From positions 992,001 through 1,056,000 of the forward strand of contig CM073199.1 in NCBI GenBank assembly GCA_037042915.1: a stretch of 64,000 bases of DNA, read 5' to 3'. The DNA comes from Auricularia sp. M13 (Eukaryota > Basidiomycota > Agaricomycetes > Auriculariales > Auriculariaceae). How positions within the stretch are numbered: position 1 is the first letter of the stretch; every line of letters starts with the position of its first letter. The translations under genes were made by a program, and so were the position numbers. The notes beneath the pieces are model-generated. The model made no database searches, was not told where the DNA came from, and worked only from the letters and a program-made list of their open reading frames with translations. Below are positions 53,688 through 64,000 of the stretch, piece by piece.

Positions 53688-54528
53688 ATGAAGCCCAACA
53701 TCTTTCTTACGCGGATATCGTTCCTCAACTCGCCGCCGTCGCCGTGTACGACCTGGTACATGCTCATGGACGATGGCTCCATGCGCGTCGTCGTCGCGCC
53801 GCCCAGCAGCGTACTGCACGCCTCAACTAGCACTGGGAGCAAGAGGTTCTTCTTTGTCGGCGCGTCGTTCCAGACATGGATCCTTAGCGTGGAGGACCGT
53901 ACGTACCGTGTCCTACTGCAACTGCCTGCGCGCGCGCCTGACTCTCGCTCCCCCCAGACGCCCGATACGAGCCCGGCCCGCTCTACAACGGCGGCCAGAA
54001 ATACGAGTGGGTGGTCGCAACCCCGTTCGCCCCGGCCAGCCAGGCCGAATTCTACGTGAGTCGTCGTGCTCGTCCGGTCGTGGTGCGGGCATGGCTGACA
54101 GGTCTTTGGCGCAGATGCTCCGCCGCGTCCAACAAGATGCGGCGCTGGAGTCGCCAGACGAGGAGGAGTATTACTCCGGCTTGGGCGACGACGCCGGCGG
54201 CGGGTCCGAAGCCCGCAACGACGACAGCGACTCGGACCGCGAGTCCGACGACGACGTCGCTGAGTCGTCCAACGAACTGGAGTTGTCCTCCGAGGCGACC
54301 CCAACGAACGCATCTTGCTTAACGTCGGCAGCACCAGCTGCGCCGACGACCGCCGCACCCCACCGTGAGCTGGTCCTCGACGAGGACTACGACGCCCCGG
54401 AGGACGTCGCGGCTGTGTACGAGGAGGCGGACATCGTGAGTAGTCTTTCGAGCTCGCCGATACTGCTGCTGACCTGTGGTGCGATGGTGTAGATTGCCCG
54501 CTTCCTGGCGCGATGCCGCCGCCTTTGA
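53688..54528 (+). CDS. Orphan family C, copy 4
   Basis: Four exons, 53688-53898, 53958-54055 (98 nt), 54115-54435 and 54493-54528, 221 residues, all junctions in frame. Exon 1: NSPPSPCTTWYMLMDDGSMR, then VVVAPPSS and TGSKRFFFVGASFQTWILSV. Exon 2: YEPGPLYNGGQKYEWVVATP. Exon 3 is acidic (ESPDEEEYYSGLGDDAGGG, NDDSDSDRESDDDVAESSNE) and carries the copy 3/copy 4 motif HRELVLDEDYDAPED. Exon 4 is a short basic tail (IARFLARCRRL). No recognised domain, signal peptide or membrane segment. It is the best-preserved four-exon member. Function unknown. Confidence 0.68.
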
Positions 54529-57209
54529 CGCTAGGCTAGCATCGATGGCACCCACACACACGCTGATGTGGCTATGATCCGTGCCCTGTCGTTCACAACG
54601 TCCACGACCCATTCACTACGCCGCCCGCCTGTGTTTCGCTCATCGTTTACGCCGTCCTTGTCATCTCGTCTAGTCTTGTCCCTTGAATACACGGAATCGA
54701 TTCTTGCTCGTCGTCGGTGCCCATGACTCGAAGTTGAAGAGTATGTTGGATGGGAGAAAAATACAGCTGCTCAAACGGCCCGGGCCATTCGGCCCTTTTG
54801 AATCTGAGATCTGACGATGGCGTGTCATGCTTTCCCACGCACACGCCATCGATCGACTGGCCACCACGCAATATCATTATAATAATTCATCTCTCTCGCC
54901 CATGTGAGTGCACGATGCCGTATAAATTGCTACTGTGCAATTTCGTCTATTAATGAAAGCAAAATTAATGTCTATCCCGCGGAAGATGTATGCCAGTCTC
55001 CGGGCCGCACCTCGCTGCCAGTACAGACTGTGTCTTTCAACATCATCATGGTGAAGATCAATATTATACAGTAGAGACTCTGAGGGGCTACACAGCCAGT
55101 GAGATTGTTATTATCATAAAGCCGTTAGATGGAGTCACACTGACAGCAAGTCTCCGAGATCATCGTTTGCCATTCAGCGCGGCTTTGATGGTAAACAGCT
55201 CAGTAACTAGTACGGTAGAACTGCTGTCACCCTATTTGCTCAACCAGAAACCCGCACCTCACTCCTGTCCAGCGTCCTGTCAGATTGTCACGGTACCTAT
55301 ACCTATGCACGGCCTTCAGTTAATCCACGGCGAACATATATCATGCCAGTCGTTCTTCTCCGAGGAGCCGGGGAGGCGACGTTTCAGATCTCAGATTCTC
55401 AGATGCCGCGCCATTATAAATACGCGGCCCGACTCCTTTGACTGCTGTTTCTCCTCTCAGCTTCAACTCACCAACTGGCGTGCTGTCGCGAATAATCGGA
55501 ACGACGCCCTCCGAGTCACTGGCAGCTGCGATTCGGGCGAGGAACGTCATGGCAAACAGTCACGGTGCCCACCTCCGCAGTGGCCTGACCCGACTCGGAC
55601 GGTGTGAGATGCAGTCCTCTTTGGGTATAAATGCATAGGGAGAGGAGGGCAGTTGCAATGGGAATACGCTCGAGCTCAGGTAGTCCTGTGGCAGCGGGAG
55701 GCAGTGGGAAAGTAAGATCTGACTCCTGCAGCTCACGATCACGCCGTCAGCAGCAGCCACGTCCGCGACTGCGAGGGAATATACTGCATCTTCTACGAGC
55801 CCAACTCATGATCAATTACTAGTCGGTACGACATGGGCCACAGTAAGTGTTCCTTCAATGAGCTCTCACTCGTTACTCGTTCGATGAAGATGACGATCAT
55901 CTTGCAGGAAGCGCCGGTTTGCTCATCAGACGCCGTTCACTGGCACCGGGCAGGCGTACAGCCCGGCTCATCCAACCGTCTCAGCCCGGAAGAAGGTCGA
56001 CAGACAGCACCGCTACGGCCGCGGGTACACTTTACATTATTCCTGGATCGATTCTTCATGACCTGAGGAAGCTCTCGCGAACCCTGCCGGGACAGCCCAC
56101 AAGGGGAAGTCCGTACCGCATAGCCGTCTCATTGCGGGGTACGATGCTGGGTGCCACGCCCCTAGCAGGGACGGTACCGGTGTTTCGCGCCAGTGTTTGC
56201 TTGCCAACTTGAAGGATCATTGCAGTGGATGCAGGAAGGCGACCGAAATCGTCAGGCTCATGCGTGCACGATGAACCGGGCAGGCCCTTGCGCTAGATTC
56301 TGCAACGCGCCGTCGGGTTGTCCGCCAGCTGGTCGACTCGGATGTCAGGGGTCCCGACTCGAACGCTTGCATTGAACGACCACTGAGCCTCATCATCATC
56401 ATCCGTGCTGGAACTCTCCGCGCCCTGGCCAGCCGCAGACCGCGTGGCCCGTGTCCCAGTGGCAAGGGGGTGGGGACGGCAGTTGGCAGTTGCATCCGCG
56501 GCCGGCCTCTCTTCCGAGCTTCCGACATCCGTGACATCCAAATCACCCAATTTATTTATTCCAGCCCAGGATAACCTCCTCCGCCGCCCGGGCGCAGTCA
56601 AGCGTGGCCGTGGGAGCGCGTAAATGGGCCCCCACGCGGCAGCACGACTACTGGCTGCCGCTGGGGGGCCCATCCACCGAGCTGAGGTGAGAGCTCAGTT
56701 GGCCATGCGGAGCGATCGGACGCGGCCGAGCGCGCGGCTTCTATCTTCTATCAGCCGGCGAAATTCGGGATCTCACGCTGCCCCCGCCCCGTTGGTTTCG
56801 CTCCCGGCCGGGGAAACGACATTGGGCGAGATTTCCGCCTCAGTACTTAGGTACGTCAGCAGTGTTGAGCCACGATACGATCCGAATGGCCCGGAGTGCT
56901 CAGGTGCTCGCCCACGTTACACCCGACCTAGGGGCACTCCGGGATTATCCGCAGTTGCACCTCGGACACGACACTGGCTGGCAGATCGAGCGCGCGTCGT
57001 GACGTCCATGCATTGACAATCCGACTCCAACTTGGACACGATAGCCAACTTGGACATGATCGCTCGCAGTCAATTGTGATTTCGGCCTCACGAACAGAAT
57101 TGTGCAGACAACGCCTCATGCCATACACTATCATCGCCTGACTGCATAGCAGGACAGACGACACGGTACAGAATCTACAAGGGGTAGCCGAAATGAGAGG
57201 ATGTTTGAA
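54529..57209. other. Long stretch without a supported gene
   Basis: AT-richer patches around 54880-55100 and several open frames without family features. I see no gene, transposon end or RNA gene that I can support. It holds the long hairpin at 56624-56673. Confidence 0.45.
56624..56673. repeat. 50-bp imperfect palindrome (hairpin)
   Basis: Two 20-bp arms (ATGGGCCCCCACGCGGCAGC and its near reverse complement, two mismatches) flank a 10-nt loop ACGACTACTG. G+C-rich and isolated from any gene I can support. Confidence 0.7.
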
Positions 57210-58221
57210 TTAGACGCGGGCACGAGCAGCATCCACCGCCTCGAGCAACTTGTCTTCCTCGGTCGCGCTGGTCGTCCCGTTGAAAGAACACCATTTGACG
57301 TCCTTGAACGACCCGCGGTGTTCATCCAGGTCGCGCTTCATCTCAGGACTCGCGAAAGAATCACAAGACCATAGAATTCACGTGCAGTAGACAGGGACGC
57401 TTGTCAGCGAGGCACGTAGTTGGTATATGTAAGACAGACGTTGTTCTGAGTCCAGTCCTCGGCGTACGACGCGTTCGAGTAGTCGTCCGGTACGCAGGAG
57501 TCCTGAGCGACGGCGTCTTTGAACCGCTGCGAGGTGCTCATGCCCTTGTCGACGGAGTGTCCGGATTCGTGCAAGAATACCCCGGATTCAGCAATTGAGA
57601 CTTCGGATCGAATTCGGCGGATTTACTCACGACACGTCGCAATCACCCTTAAAGCGAATAAACTGGCCGTTGTAGTTGGCCGCAGAGCAGCCTAGCGGAC
57701 GGGCGTCAGAAAAGCTTCGCGACCGCATTCTTGTGCATTGCTTACCGGAAGCACTCTGTGCGGGTACACCACCGACGTAGCTGCGGATGCCGACGGGGAC
57801 GCGGGCAAAGCGGGCTTCAATGGTGTCGAGGCTGGAATAGACGTGGTGAATACAGCTTCAATAGCATTCATCACAGCATAGTTTACCTCATGTTGGATTC
57901 GCCACACCTAGAAGGCGAATGCAATGCTTGTTATTGAGTACAGTATTCATCGAAACTATTCACTGACTTGCAGAGCACCCAGGACTGGGTGAAATCGTGG
58001 TACGTCACGCGACGCGCGACAAAGTTGTTGAAGTTACATCCGGCGTCCCTTGCAAAGCTGCGGGACGGTCACGGACGAGCGCGAGACCGTCGGCGCGCGC
58101 CAGAGCGTGTCGAGCTTCTTGAGCGGCGTCTTGAGCCGTCGGTGAAGAGCACCAGCTTGCCGAGGGCAGCTGTCACTTCGAGCGAGCTGATAGCAGCTAT
58201 GGCAAGGCTTAAAAGCAACAT
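57210..58221 (-). CDS. Putative secreted HExxH metallopeptidase-like gene (model incomplete)
   Basis: N-terminus LLLSLAIAAISSLEVTAALG looks like a signal peptide. Three exons join well in the middle: FNNFVARRVTYHDFTQSWVL, CGESNMSLDTIEARFARVPV and GIRSYVGGVPAQSASGCSAA, then NYNGQFIRFKGDCD. Next comes VFLHESGHSVDKGMSTSQRF, a zinc-binding HExxH motif, and SCVPDDYSNASYAEDW; a final exon is PEMKRDLDEHRGSFKDVKWC to RARV. The pattern (late HExxH, E-D-W after it, C-terminal basic tail) recalls fungal conidiation-specific protein 13-like metallopeptidases, a low-confidence assignment. Frames do not join cleanly before the HExxH exon, after residue 30 and before the last exon, so either introns are misplaced or the gene is damaged. 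Confidence 0.5.
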
Positions 58222-61200
58222 TGTCGTGGTGGAGGGGCCGTCAGCCGGTCAAGCCCTAGAGCGAGGAAGAGTACTGGCAGAATGTATCGAAACGCATAGA
58301 TCCTAAATCCAGTTATCGCATTCAAAGGCAAAAAGAAGGTGGGCGGTAGTGGCTGCGGCATGCACGGTCCTTGGGAGCGCAGGGAAAACTCTGTGGCGGA
58401 AGGAAGCTGAGCGCTGAGTTGCGGCCGCAACCGGCCGCGTACCATTCTTCGCTCGACTTCATCACAAGCAGCTACTGTACATTGTGTTTATGGATGCCAT
58501 GGGACTCGAGATAAACTGCGCCAGCTTCTGTATTCCTCGACGTGCAACTTTGGCATCGGGTCTGGCATTGCTTCGATTTTCGCGCTCTTCGCAGTTCGGT
58601 CAGCCTCAGACTAGCCATCACCAGACGTACCTTACTGCATTGTACTCGTCGTCGTCTTACATCCGCCATGTTTCCTATACTCCGGGCACCTATCTTTGCC
58701 GCCGCATCTACAACGAAACAGGCGTGGTACTGTGGCAGCGCTGCATCCTAAAACCGGAGAGCGATAGCAGTTTCCATTCTTCACCGCTGTCTCGTTTGCA
58801 TTTGTGTGCATTTTTGGAAGCACTCCGCTGCGCTCGTTGGAGTCTATAGCGGGAATGCCGCGCTGTTTCTTGCCTCATGGCACTCAGGCTCCAAGCTCCA
58901 GCCAGGTTCTGCAGGACGATTCTGGGCTTGCGACTCATTCACTGTCGACGAAGGGAGCGCTTCTCGGGCATCTAGTCGGCAACTTCGTGGTGGTGTGCCT
59001 GTCCAGCAGAAGGTTTTGGCAGTGTCAATTCGGTGGCTTCCGAAGCACACGCTTGCCGCATTAAAGAACGTAAAGCCGTACGTTTTTGCACACAACAATC
59101 AATGAATCATGCTGTCGTCGCAATTACATCTCGGGAGACCAGGACCTGGACAAAGGCAGAGAGAGTCCCCACACCACGCAACTGCGAATTCTCCTTCTCC
59201 CGATTCCCTGCAGTTCGGTTGCTCCCGCTCGCTGTCGTAGCCGTCGACTTACTTCTGGATTCTGACACTTCTACAATCCTCCGTCTTCACTACTCAGAGC
59301 GGTACGCCACAACATCCTGGCGTCGGGGAGCACAACCGGAATTGTGTGATGATAATGCGGGTACATTGAAGGTAAAGGTAAGTTTACCTACATACGTACC
59401 TAACAGAGCTCAAACGTTCATCAGCGCCTTGGCTTTGCGAAAGACTCGGAGGATGAACAACACCATCGGACCTCATTCGGGCACTTATTCTGTTCACCGT
59501 GACGAATTTATCATTTCGTCTGAACCAATCCTGCAGTACCCGACCGCGTCACCCGTGTCGGTCTCCGGCTCCTGTGAACTGGATGCAGTACTCGACACGC
59601 CGCGATCGCGAGTACGCTGCACTTCGTGGGCGTTCATTCTGCGTCCTTCCCGCTGCTCACATGACAACAGGCCTGCAACAGGCATTCATCGTTTCATTTC
59701 CCAGATGATGACGCATGATTGGCGGCACTCCGCCGGGATGGCGTTTGCAGACGCTGTGCCGAGCCGTCGGCGTTTGCTACAGCGCGTCCTGCTGCCGCCG
59801 ACTCCGCAGTGGTGCAGACTGCGACTGGCAGAACTGACACCATGCTCATGAAGTTGATATGATGGAGTCTAGAGCTCCATCGCATGGGGTGTCTCGATAA
59901 TTGCAGAATACCGATGCCGCTCTACTATGCCTGGAATCTCGGAGGACTGAGCTGCGTAGCAAATACGAGATGTCTACGAGATCATTGAGGCTTTTTTCGT
60001 CGACCTGTGACCCATGCATTCCACGTGCCGGATCTCAATCATAAGAAGTGCGCCAGCGCTGCGGATGCAGTCGCGCCCAAGTCGCGCCCATAACCAAAAC
60101 GGGATGCATGCAGGTTAATAGTATTTCGTCCGTTCCACTTCCGGACCGAAAAAGTGAGCGGATCGCCCCGATTATTCTGCAATACTGCCGCAGCGTTCCC
60201 ATTGCTGTGCCGCCAGCAGACCGGAAGCCCTGGGGGCTGCTGTGAGGTAATTAGCCACAAAGGAGATCTGAGATCTGAGCTCAGAGCTATCACGAGTGCG
60301 AGCAGGGCGGCAGGCAGGTGCAGCACGACGAGTGACAGGAACGAAGTCCCATGCAAACTCGCTTAGATAGTGTCGGAGCCATGGTTCTCATCGGAGCCTT
60401 GTGCTTCCCCATTCCAGCGCCGTTGAACGACACCAGTGCTCTCGGGATCTGCGTTCGCGTTGAGCCCATACAGCCATTCAGCGCAAATATAGGACTATAA
60501 GTAGCCGGGGCGAGATCTTGCATGCCATAGTATGTACAGGATATGTAATCCCCGAGATCTTGTACAACTCTATGGTTTGTGCATGACACCGTGTTGGCGC
60601 TCCCCAGGCCATGAAATCTGCACAGAATTCCGCAGATCGCAGGCGTTGCGTTCTCTGCTCGCCGCGTTGATCTTCGAGTAGGAATTAGCTCGTAGGTGCT
60701 CTGGACAGGCTGCCTGTGCGGCGGCCGCTGCATGGAAGGACTCGAACAGTCCCAGAAGTGGGATATGACCGGGATGGTTGCCGAATCGCCGAGCTCCGCC
60801 GTGCATTGGAACATAGGCGCCCTGGATGCTTGATGGTAAGTGCCCGATTCAGGTATCCTCACCTCCTCTGCTCACTAGGACAATGCCACATCTACGGCGT
60901 TCTAGATTAACAGTCTCGGTGCTTCTCGGTGGTTTGCGAACGAGTCATGGTTGACTGTTACAACGAGAGATAACAAACAAGTAGTTATCCTTGATCAACG
61001 AACCTCAGCTGCTCCGCCCTGTCCTGCCGTTACAATCACCCGTTAGGGGCTTCTATCATCTCGGCTCGCCTAGCTTGTAGGCAATCTCACAGCTCAGGCT
61101 CGCTCGGAGTCGTTGGGGCACATCGTGCGCTGCATACATTGGCGTCTGTCGGTGCCTGACGACTTGCAGACGGATGTCCGATAGCACTGCCGTGATGATC

Positions 61201-61605
61201 CCGGAGGAGCTGCATAATCCCGAGATCCAAGCCCATCACTTTGTGTTTGTCAAGAACGATCCGGTGACGCGTGCGGACGATTTCGCATGCTTGGCATATC
61301 TGGGGCAGCAGAACGAGGGTTGTTCTGGGATCTTCCGGGAGCCATGTGCCCAACGGAAAGGATGTGTGCTGAGCTTCGCCATACCTGTTCACGCGTTCCT
61401 GGCGCATTTGGTGCCGCGCAATTTCAAACGCGCCTGCTCTCGGCGAATCCCTAAGTCTGTGACGCGTTATGCTATTGAATGACAACGTGGAAACAGCGAG
61501 CTTGTTTATATACAGGTAATGCCGAACCGCCTTCGACTAGCGTCCGTATAAAGTCCCCGCATCCTTTATCTGCCCCCCCCTCACCTGCTGTCCGCGCCGT
61601 CCACC
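58222..61605. other. Long stretch without a supported gene
   Basis: Several open frames (the longest about 270 codons at 59033-59851) lack family features and consistent codon structure. I see no gene here. The last 100-150 bp are the promoter of the transcription factor, with a pyrimidine-rich leader (CCCCCCCCTCACC) before the ATG. Confidence 0.4.
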
Positions 61606-63786
61606 ATGTCGCAAGTTCCCGTCGTCCGTCGCCGCAAGACCAAAGCCGACCCCGCCACACCTGCGGTGCTGCAGGCCGCCTCCGAGACGTAAGCACATTC
61701 GGTCTCAGTTCCCTGACTTGGGCACCGTGACTGATCGCGTCGATCGCCGCCGCCGCGCTTGTGCAGCCCGCCGAGCACGAGTGCCGAGGGGAGCGCCGAT
61801 GCTGAAACGAAGGGCCAGGCTGGGACGAAGCGCAAGCGCGGCAAGAACGCTGACGAGGACGCGCCGAAGCGCAAAGTCCAGTGAGTTTGTGCATTTCTAT
61901 TGTTGCCACAGCTAACATGCCATTAGACGGAAGTCCAAGATCGTCAGCTGCGAGGGATGTCGCACCCGCAAGTCGAAATGCGACCACCTCCGACCGGGCT
62001 GCAGTCAGTGCAAGCTGACCGGTCATCAGTGTGAGTACTCCAAGGATGCGCAGCCCGTCCCTGGCTTGGTGTCCGTCTTGATGCAAGGGTGAGAAACCTC
62101 GCAGCCTTGTTCTCCCCGGCACAATTACTGACCATCTTCAGCGGCAAAACGCTCCCTGAGCTGACAGCACGCATGCGCGGACTCTTGCAAGAGTTCGAGG
62201 CTGCGTTAGCCAATTCGACGATCCAAACTAAAGGTACGTCGTGCTTGGCTTTGAAGGGGCCCAATCGCTGAACATTCGCAGACGACAAGGCCCCCATCTC
62301 CACGTCTTTCGTCATTACCGCGGACGGCTACTTTGCCGGGCCATCCGCGATAGCGTCGTACACGCAGGACGAGTCGACAGCCATGAACATCGATATTCTG
62401 TCTCCGGGTGGCTACGACGCGCCGCAGGTCGCCCTCGACCCCTCGTACGCCGAGCTCCTCGACCCGGATCAGATGGCCACGGCCATCAACTGGTACTGCG
62501 ACAAGGTCGTGCACGAGTTCAGGTTCGCCACGCCGGCCGTACTTGAACGACTTTGCCGTCGCGACCCCCAGTCCCCACTGCTCCTCTTCGCTTGTGCTGT
62601 CAGCTTTTTGCACTTTCCAAACACAGGGAGCAAGAGCATCGCCGAAGTCTACTTCGATTTGGCGCAGCATGTTTCTAGGCAGCGCGAGTCCCTCGGTGTC
62701 AAGGCCGATATCGACGCTCTCGAGGCGATGCTACTGCAGGCGCAGTACTTGTTCACGACGCGCGGAGACGCCGAGAAGGTGTGGCGCCTTGCTGGAGATT
62801 GCGTGCGACTCGCTGTATCTCTGGGCCTTCACCGGGAGTCCCGCCGCAGTGCGCTCGGTGTGGCGGACGTCAACCGGCGCAGGTGGGCCCTCCACAACAG
62901 CGTTCTCCTTGATCGGTGAGTTTGAGCCGTCTCGTCTCACTTGAGAATATGAGCTAAATGAGATTTCAGGTGGACATCGTTCCTCTCTGGTCGCCCGTGC
63001 TCGCTTCGAAACTGCGACTTCAATACCGCGCTGCCCGACGTCTTGCCCGGCGACAACGACAAGTACGTCGTCCACTGCGAGGTTTTCAAGTTCATTCGGA
63101 TTCTGGGCGACGTCATGGCCGAGACGTCGTCCATCTTCGTTATGTCGCACCAGCAGGCGATGGGCTTCAACGATCGCATCTGCAGTTTCCTGAAGGGCTT
63201 GTCCGACGCCGCCACCACCACGTCCAGCAACTTCAACAAGGTCAATCTCTATCTTATGGGGCAGCATGCTCGGGCTATGCTGCACAAGCCGCGCATACAC
63301 CTATACGATGGATGTGAGGCCGTGCAGAACGAGGAGACGGAGGTCGACGCGGACGACGAGACGGAGCAGATCAATATGATCTGCGATGCCGCTAAGTCGG
63401 TGATTGTTGAGGCCGGTAACGTACCCACCACCGACCTCGAGGGGCGCCTGCCATGGGCACCTCATCTTATCGAGACGGCAGCGCGGCTGCTGGTGAAGCA
63501 CGACGCGGAGACGGCGACGCACCTGCTGCCTAGCGCCGCCCACGCATTATCCTTTTGGAAGGATGACGTCGCCGCCGCCAGAGAGCGGGAGACCGTCGCT
63601 AAGCTCATGCAGCGAGTTGGATGCGTCGTGCCCAAGCTCCAGCCGCCCCCAACACCCGCCGTTCCCGAAATGAGGCTCGCGGGGCTTCTCGTAATCGAGG
63701 ACGACGACGCGGGCTTCATGCGGCACGGCTTCTTCGAAGCGCCCGAGCCAATGCCCAGCGTCGATCCCACCTTGTTGCTCAGATGA
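61606..63786 (+). CDS. Zn2Cys6 transcription factor with fungal-specific regulatory domain
   Basis: Six exons, 61606-61688, 61767-61880, 61927-62088, 62142-62233, 62282-62915 and 62970-63786, 633 residues, all in frame. Residues 1-70 are Lys/Arg/Thr-rich. The binuclear zinc cluster is C-x2-C-x6-C-x6-C-x2-C-x6-C (Cys74, 77, 84, 91, 94, 101), which binds CGG-type half sites. A short helical part (TLPELTARMRGLLQEFEAAL) follows where the linker/dimerisation region is expected. Residues about 200-500 match the fungal transcription factor regulatory domain: FATPAVLERLCRRDPQSPLL, SIAEVYFDLAQHVSRQRESL, LLQAQYLFTTRGDAEKVWRL, AVSLGLHRESRRSAL. Nuclear. Target genes are not shown; no cluster lies beside it in the window. 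Confidence 0.92.
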
Positions 63787-64000
63787 GCAACCATTCGGTG
63801 GACTTGATACCTTCCGCCACCGCCCACTTCCTGTTTGGACATAGACTCGCCCCCGCTTTCTGTTCTTCGAGCTAATCGCTAATATTGTCGTGCGTTCTGT
63901 AGTTCTCCTCCCACGCTCTCCATCCCCCGCTCTTCCGCACCCCCTCCCCCCTCGATGTGACCCAAACTCGTGCTCTCCCCGCTCACCCCCTTCAACCCGC
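63787..64000. other. 3' flank at right edge
   Basis: Pyrimidine-rich 3' region of the transcription factor gene. Nothing else seen. Confidence 0.5.

Noticed and set aside
59033-59851. 272-codon open frame in the gene-poor region
   Set aside because: No recognisable domain, irregular composition and codon use unlike the real genes; no supporting splice or promoter context.
61174-61482. 102-codon frame just upstream of the Zn2Cys6 factor
   Set aside because: No family features; its opposite strand is equally open, which suggests composition rather than coding.

Overview
This is G+C-rich nuclear DNA from a filamentous basidiomycete, most likely an Agaricomycete. The evidence is many short (about 50-70 nt) GT...AG introns with CTGAC/CTAAC-like branch sites, a DUF6535-type membrane protein (a family expanded in mushroom-forming fungi), a fungal SUR7/PalI protein, a Zn2Cys6 regulator, a fungal cytosolic Hsp90 with eight coding introns, and many orphan genes. 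I cannot name the species from the sequence.

Layout. (1) 0.7-13.5 kb: a stress-type array of four tandem, same-strand class-I O-methyltransferase genes, flanked and interrupted by two CsbD-like genes. (2) 14.8-17.6 kb: an intact DUF6535 membrane protein gene. (3) 19.1-21.6 kb: Hsp90 with an upstream heat-shock element and a probable 5' UTR intron; 22.3-23.3 kb: a secreted alpha/beta hydrolase. (4) 24-43 kb: the most unusual part. Two orphan gene families, here called A and B, occur as A-B units. Units point rightward at 24-29.2 kb and leftward at 38-42.7 kb, so the two clusters are mirror images. Each arm ends at its inner tip in a DUF6535 pseudogene. Between the arms lie a conserved unknown gene, a third CsbD-like gene and a WRN-type 3'-5' exonuclease gene. 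Intact, truncated, frameshifted and chimeric A and B copies are all present, and nearly every B-type gene carries the same palindromic element about 90-110 bp before its ATG. (5) 44-45 kb: a SUR7/PalI-like membrane protein. (6) 45.2-47.6 kb: a young non-autonomous DNA transposon with 360-bp terminal inverted repeats and an 8-bp target duplication. (7) 48-48.6 kb: a small secreted repeat protein. (8) 49.7-54.5 kb: a tandem array of a third orphan family, here called C. (9) 57.2-58.2 kb: a poorly resolved HExxH metallopeptidase-like gene. (10) 61.6-63.8 kb: a complete Zn2Cys6 transcription factor.

How it fits together. Three CsbD-like genes share a last exon of identical length and a CRE-like/TATA promoter, suggesting common stress regulation. 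The methyltransferase array has no polyketide synthase, terpene cyclase or NRPS beside it in this window, so it is an expanded enzyme family rather than a demonstrable biosynthetic cluster. The A/B region is the best candidate for an undescribed system: a multicopy, promoter-conserved, lineage-specific gene pair embedded in a large inverted duplication. Its function cannot be read from the sequence.
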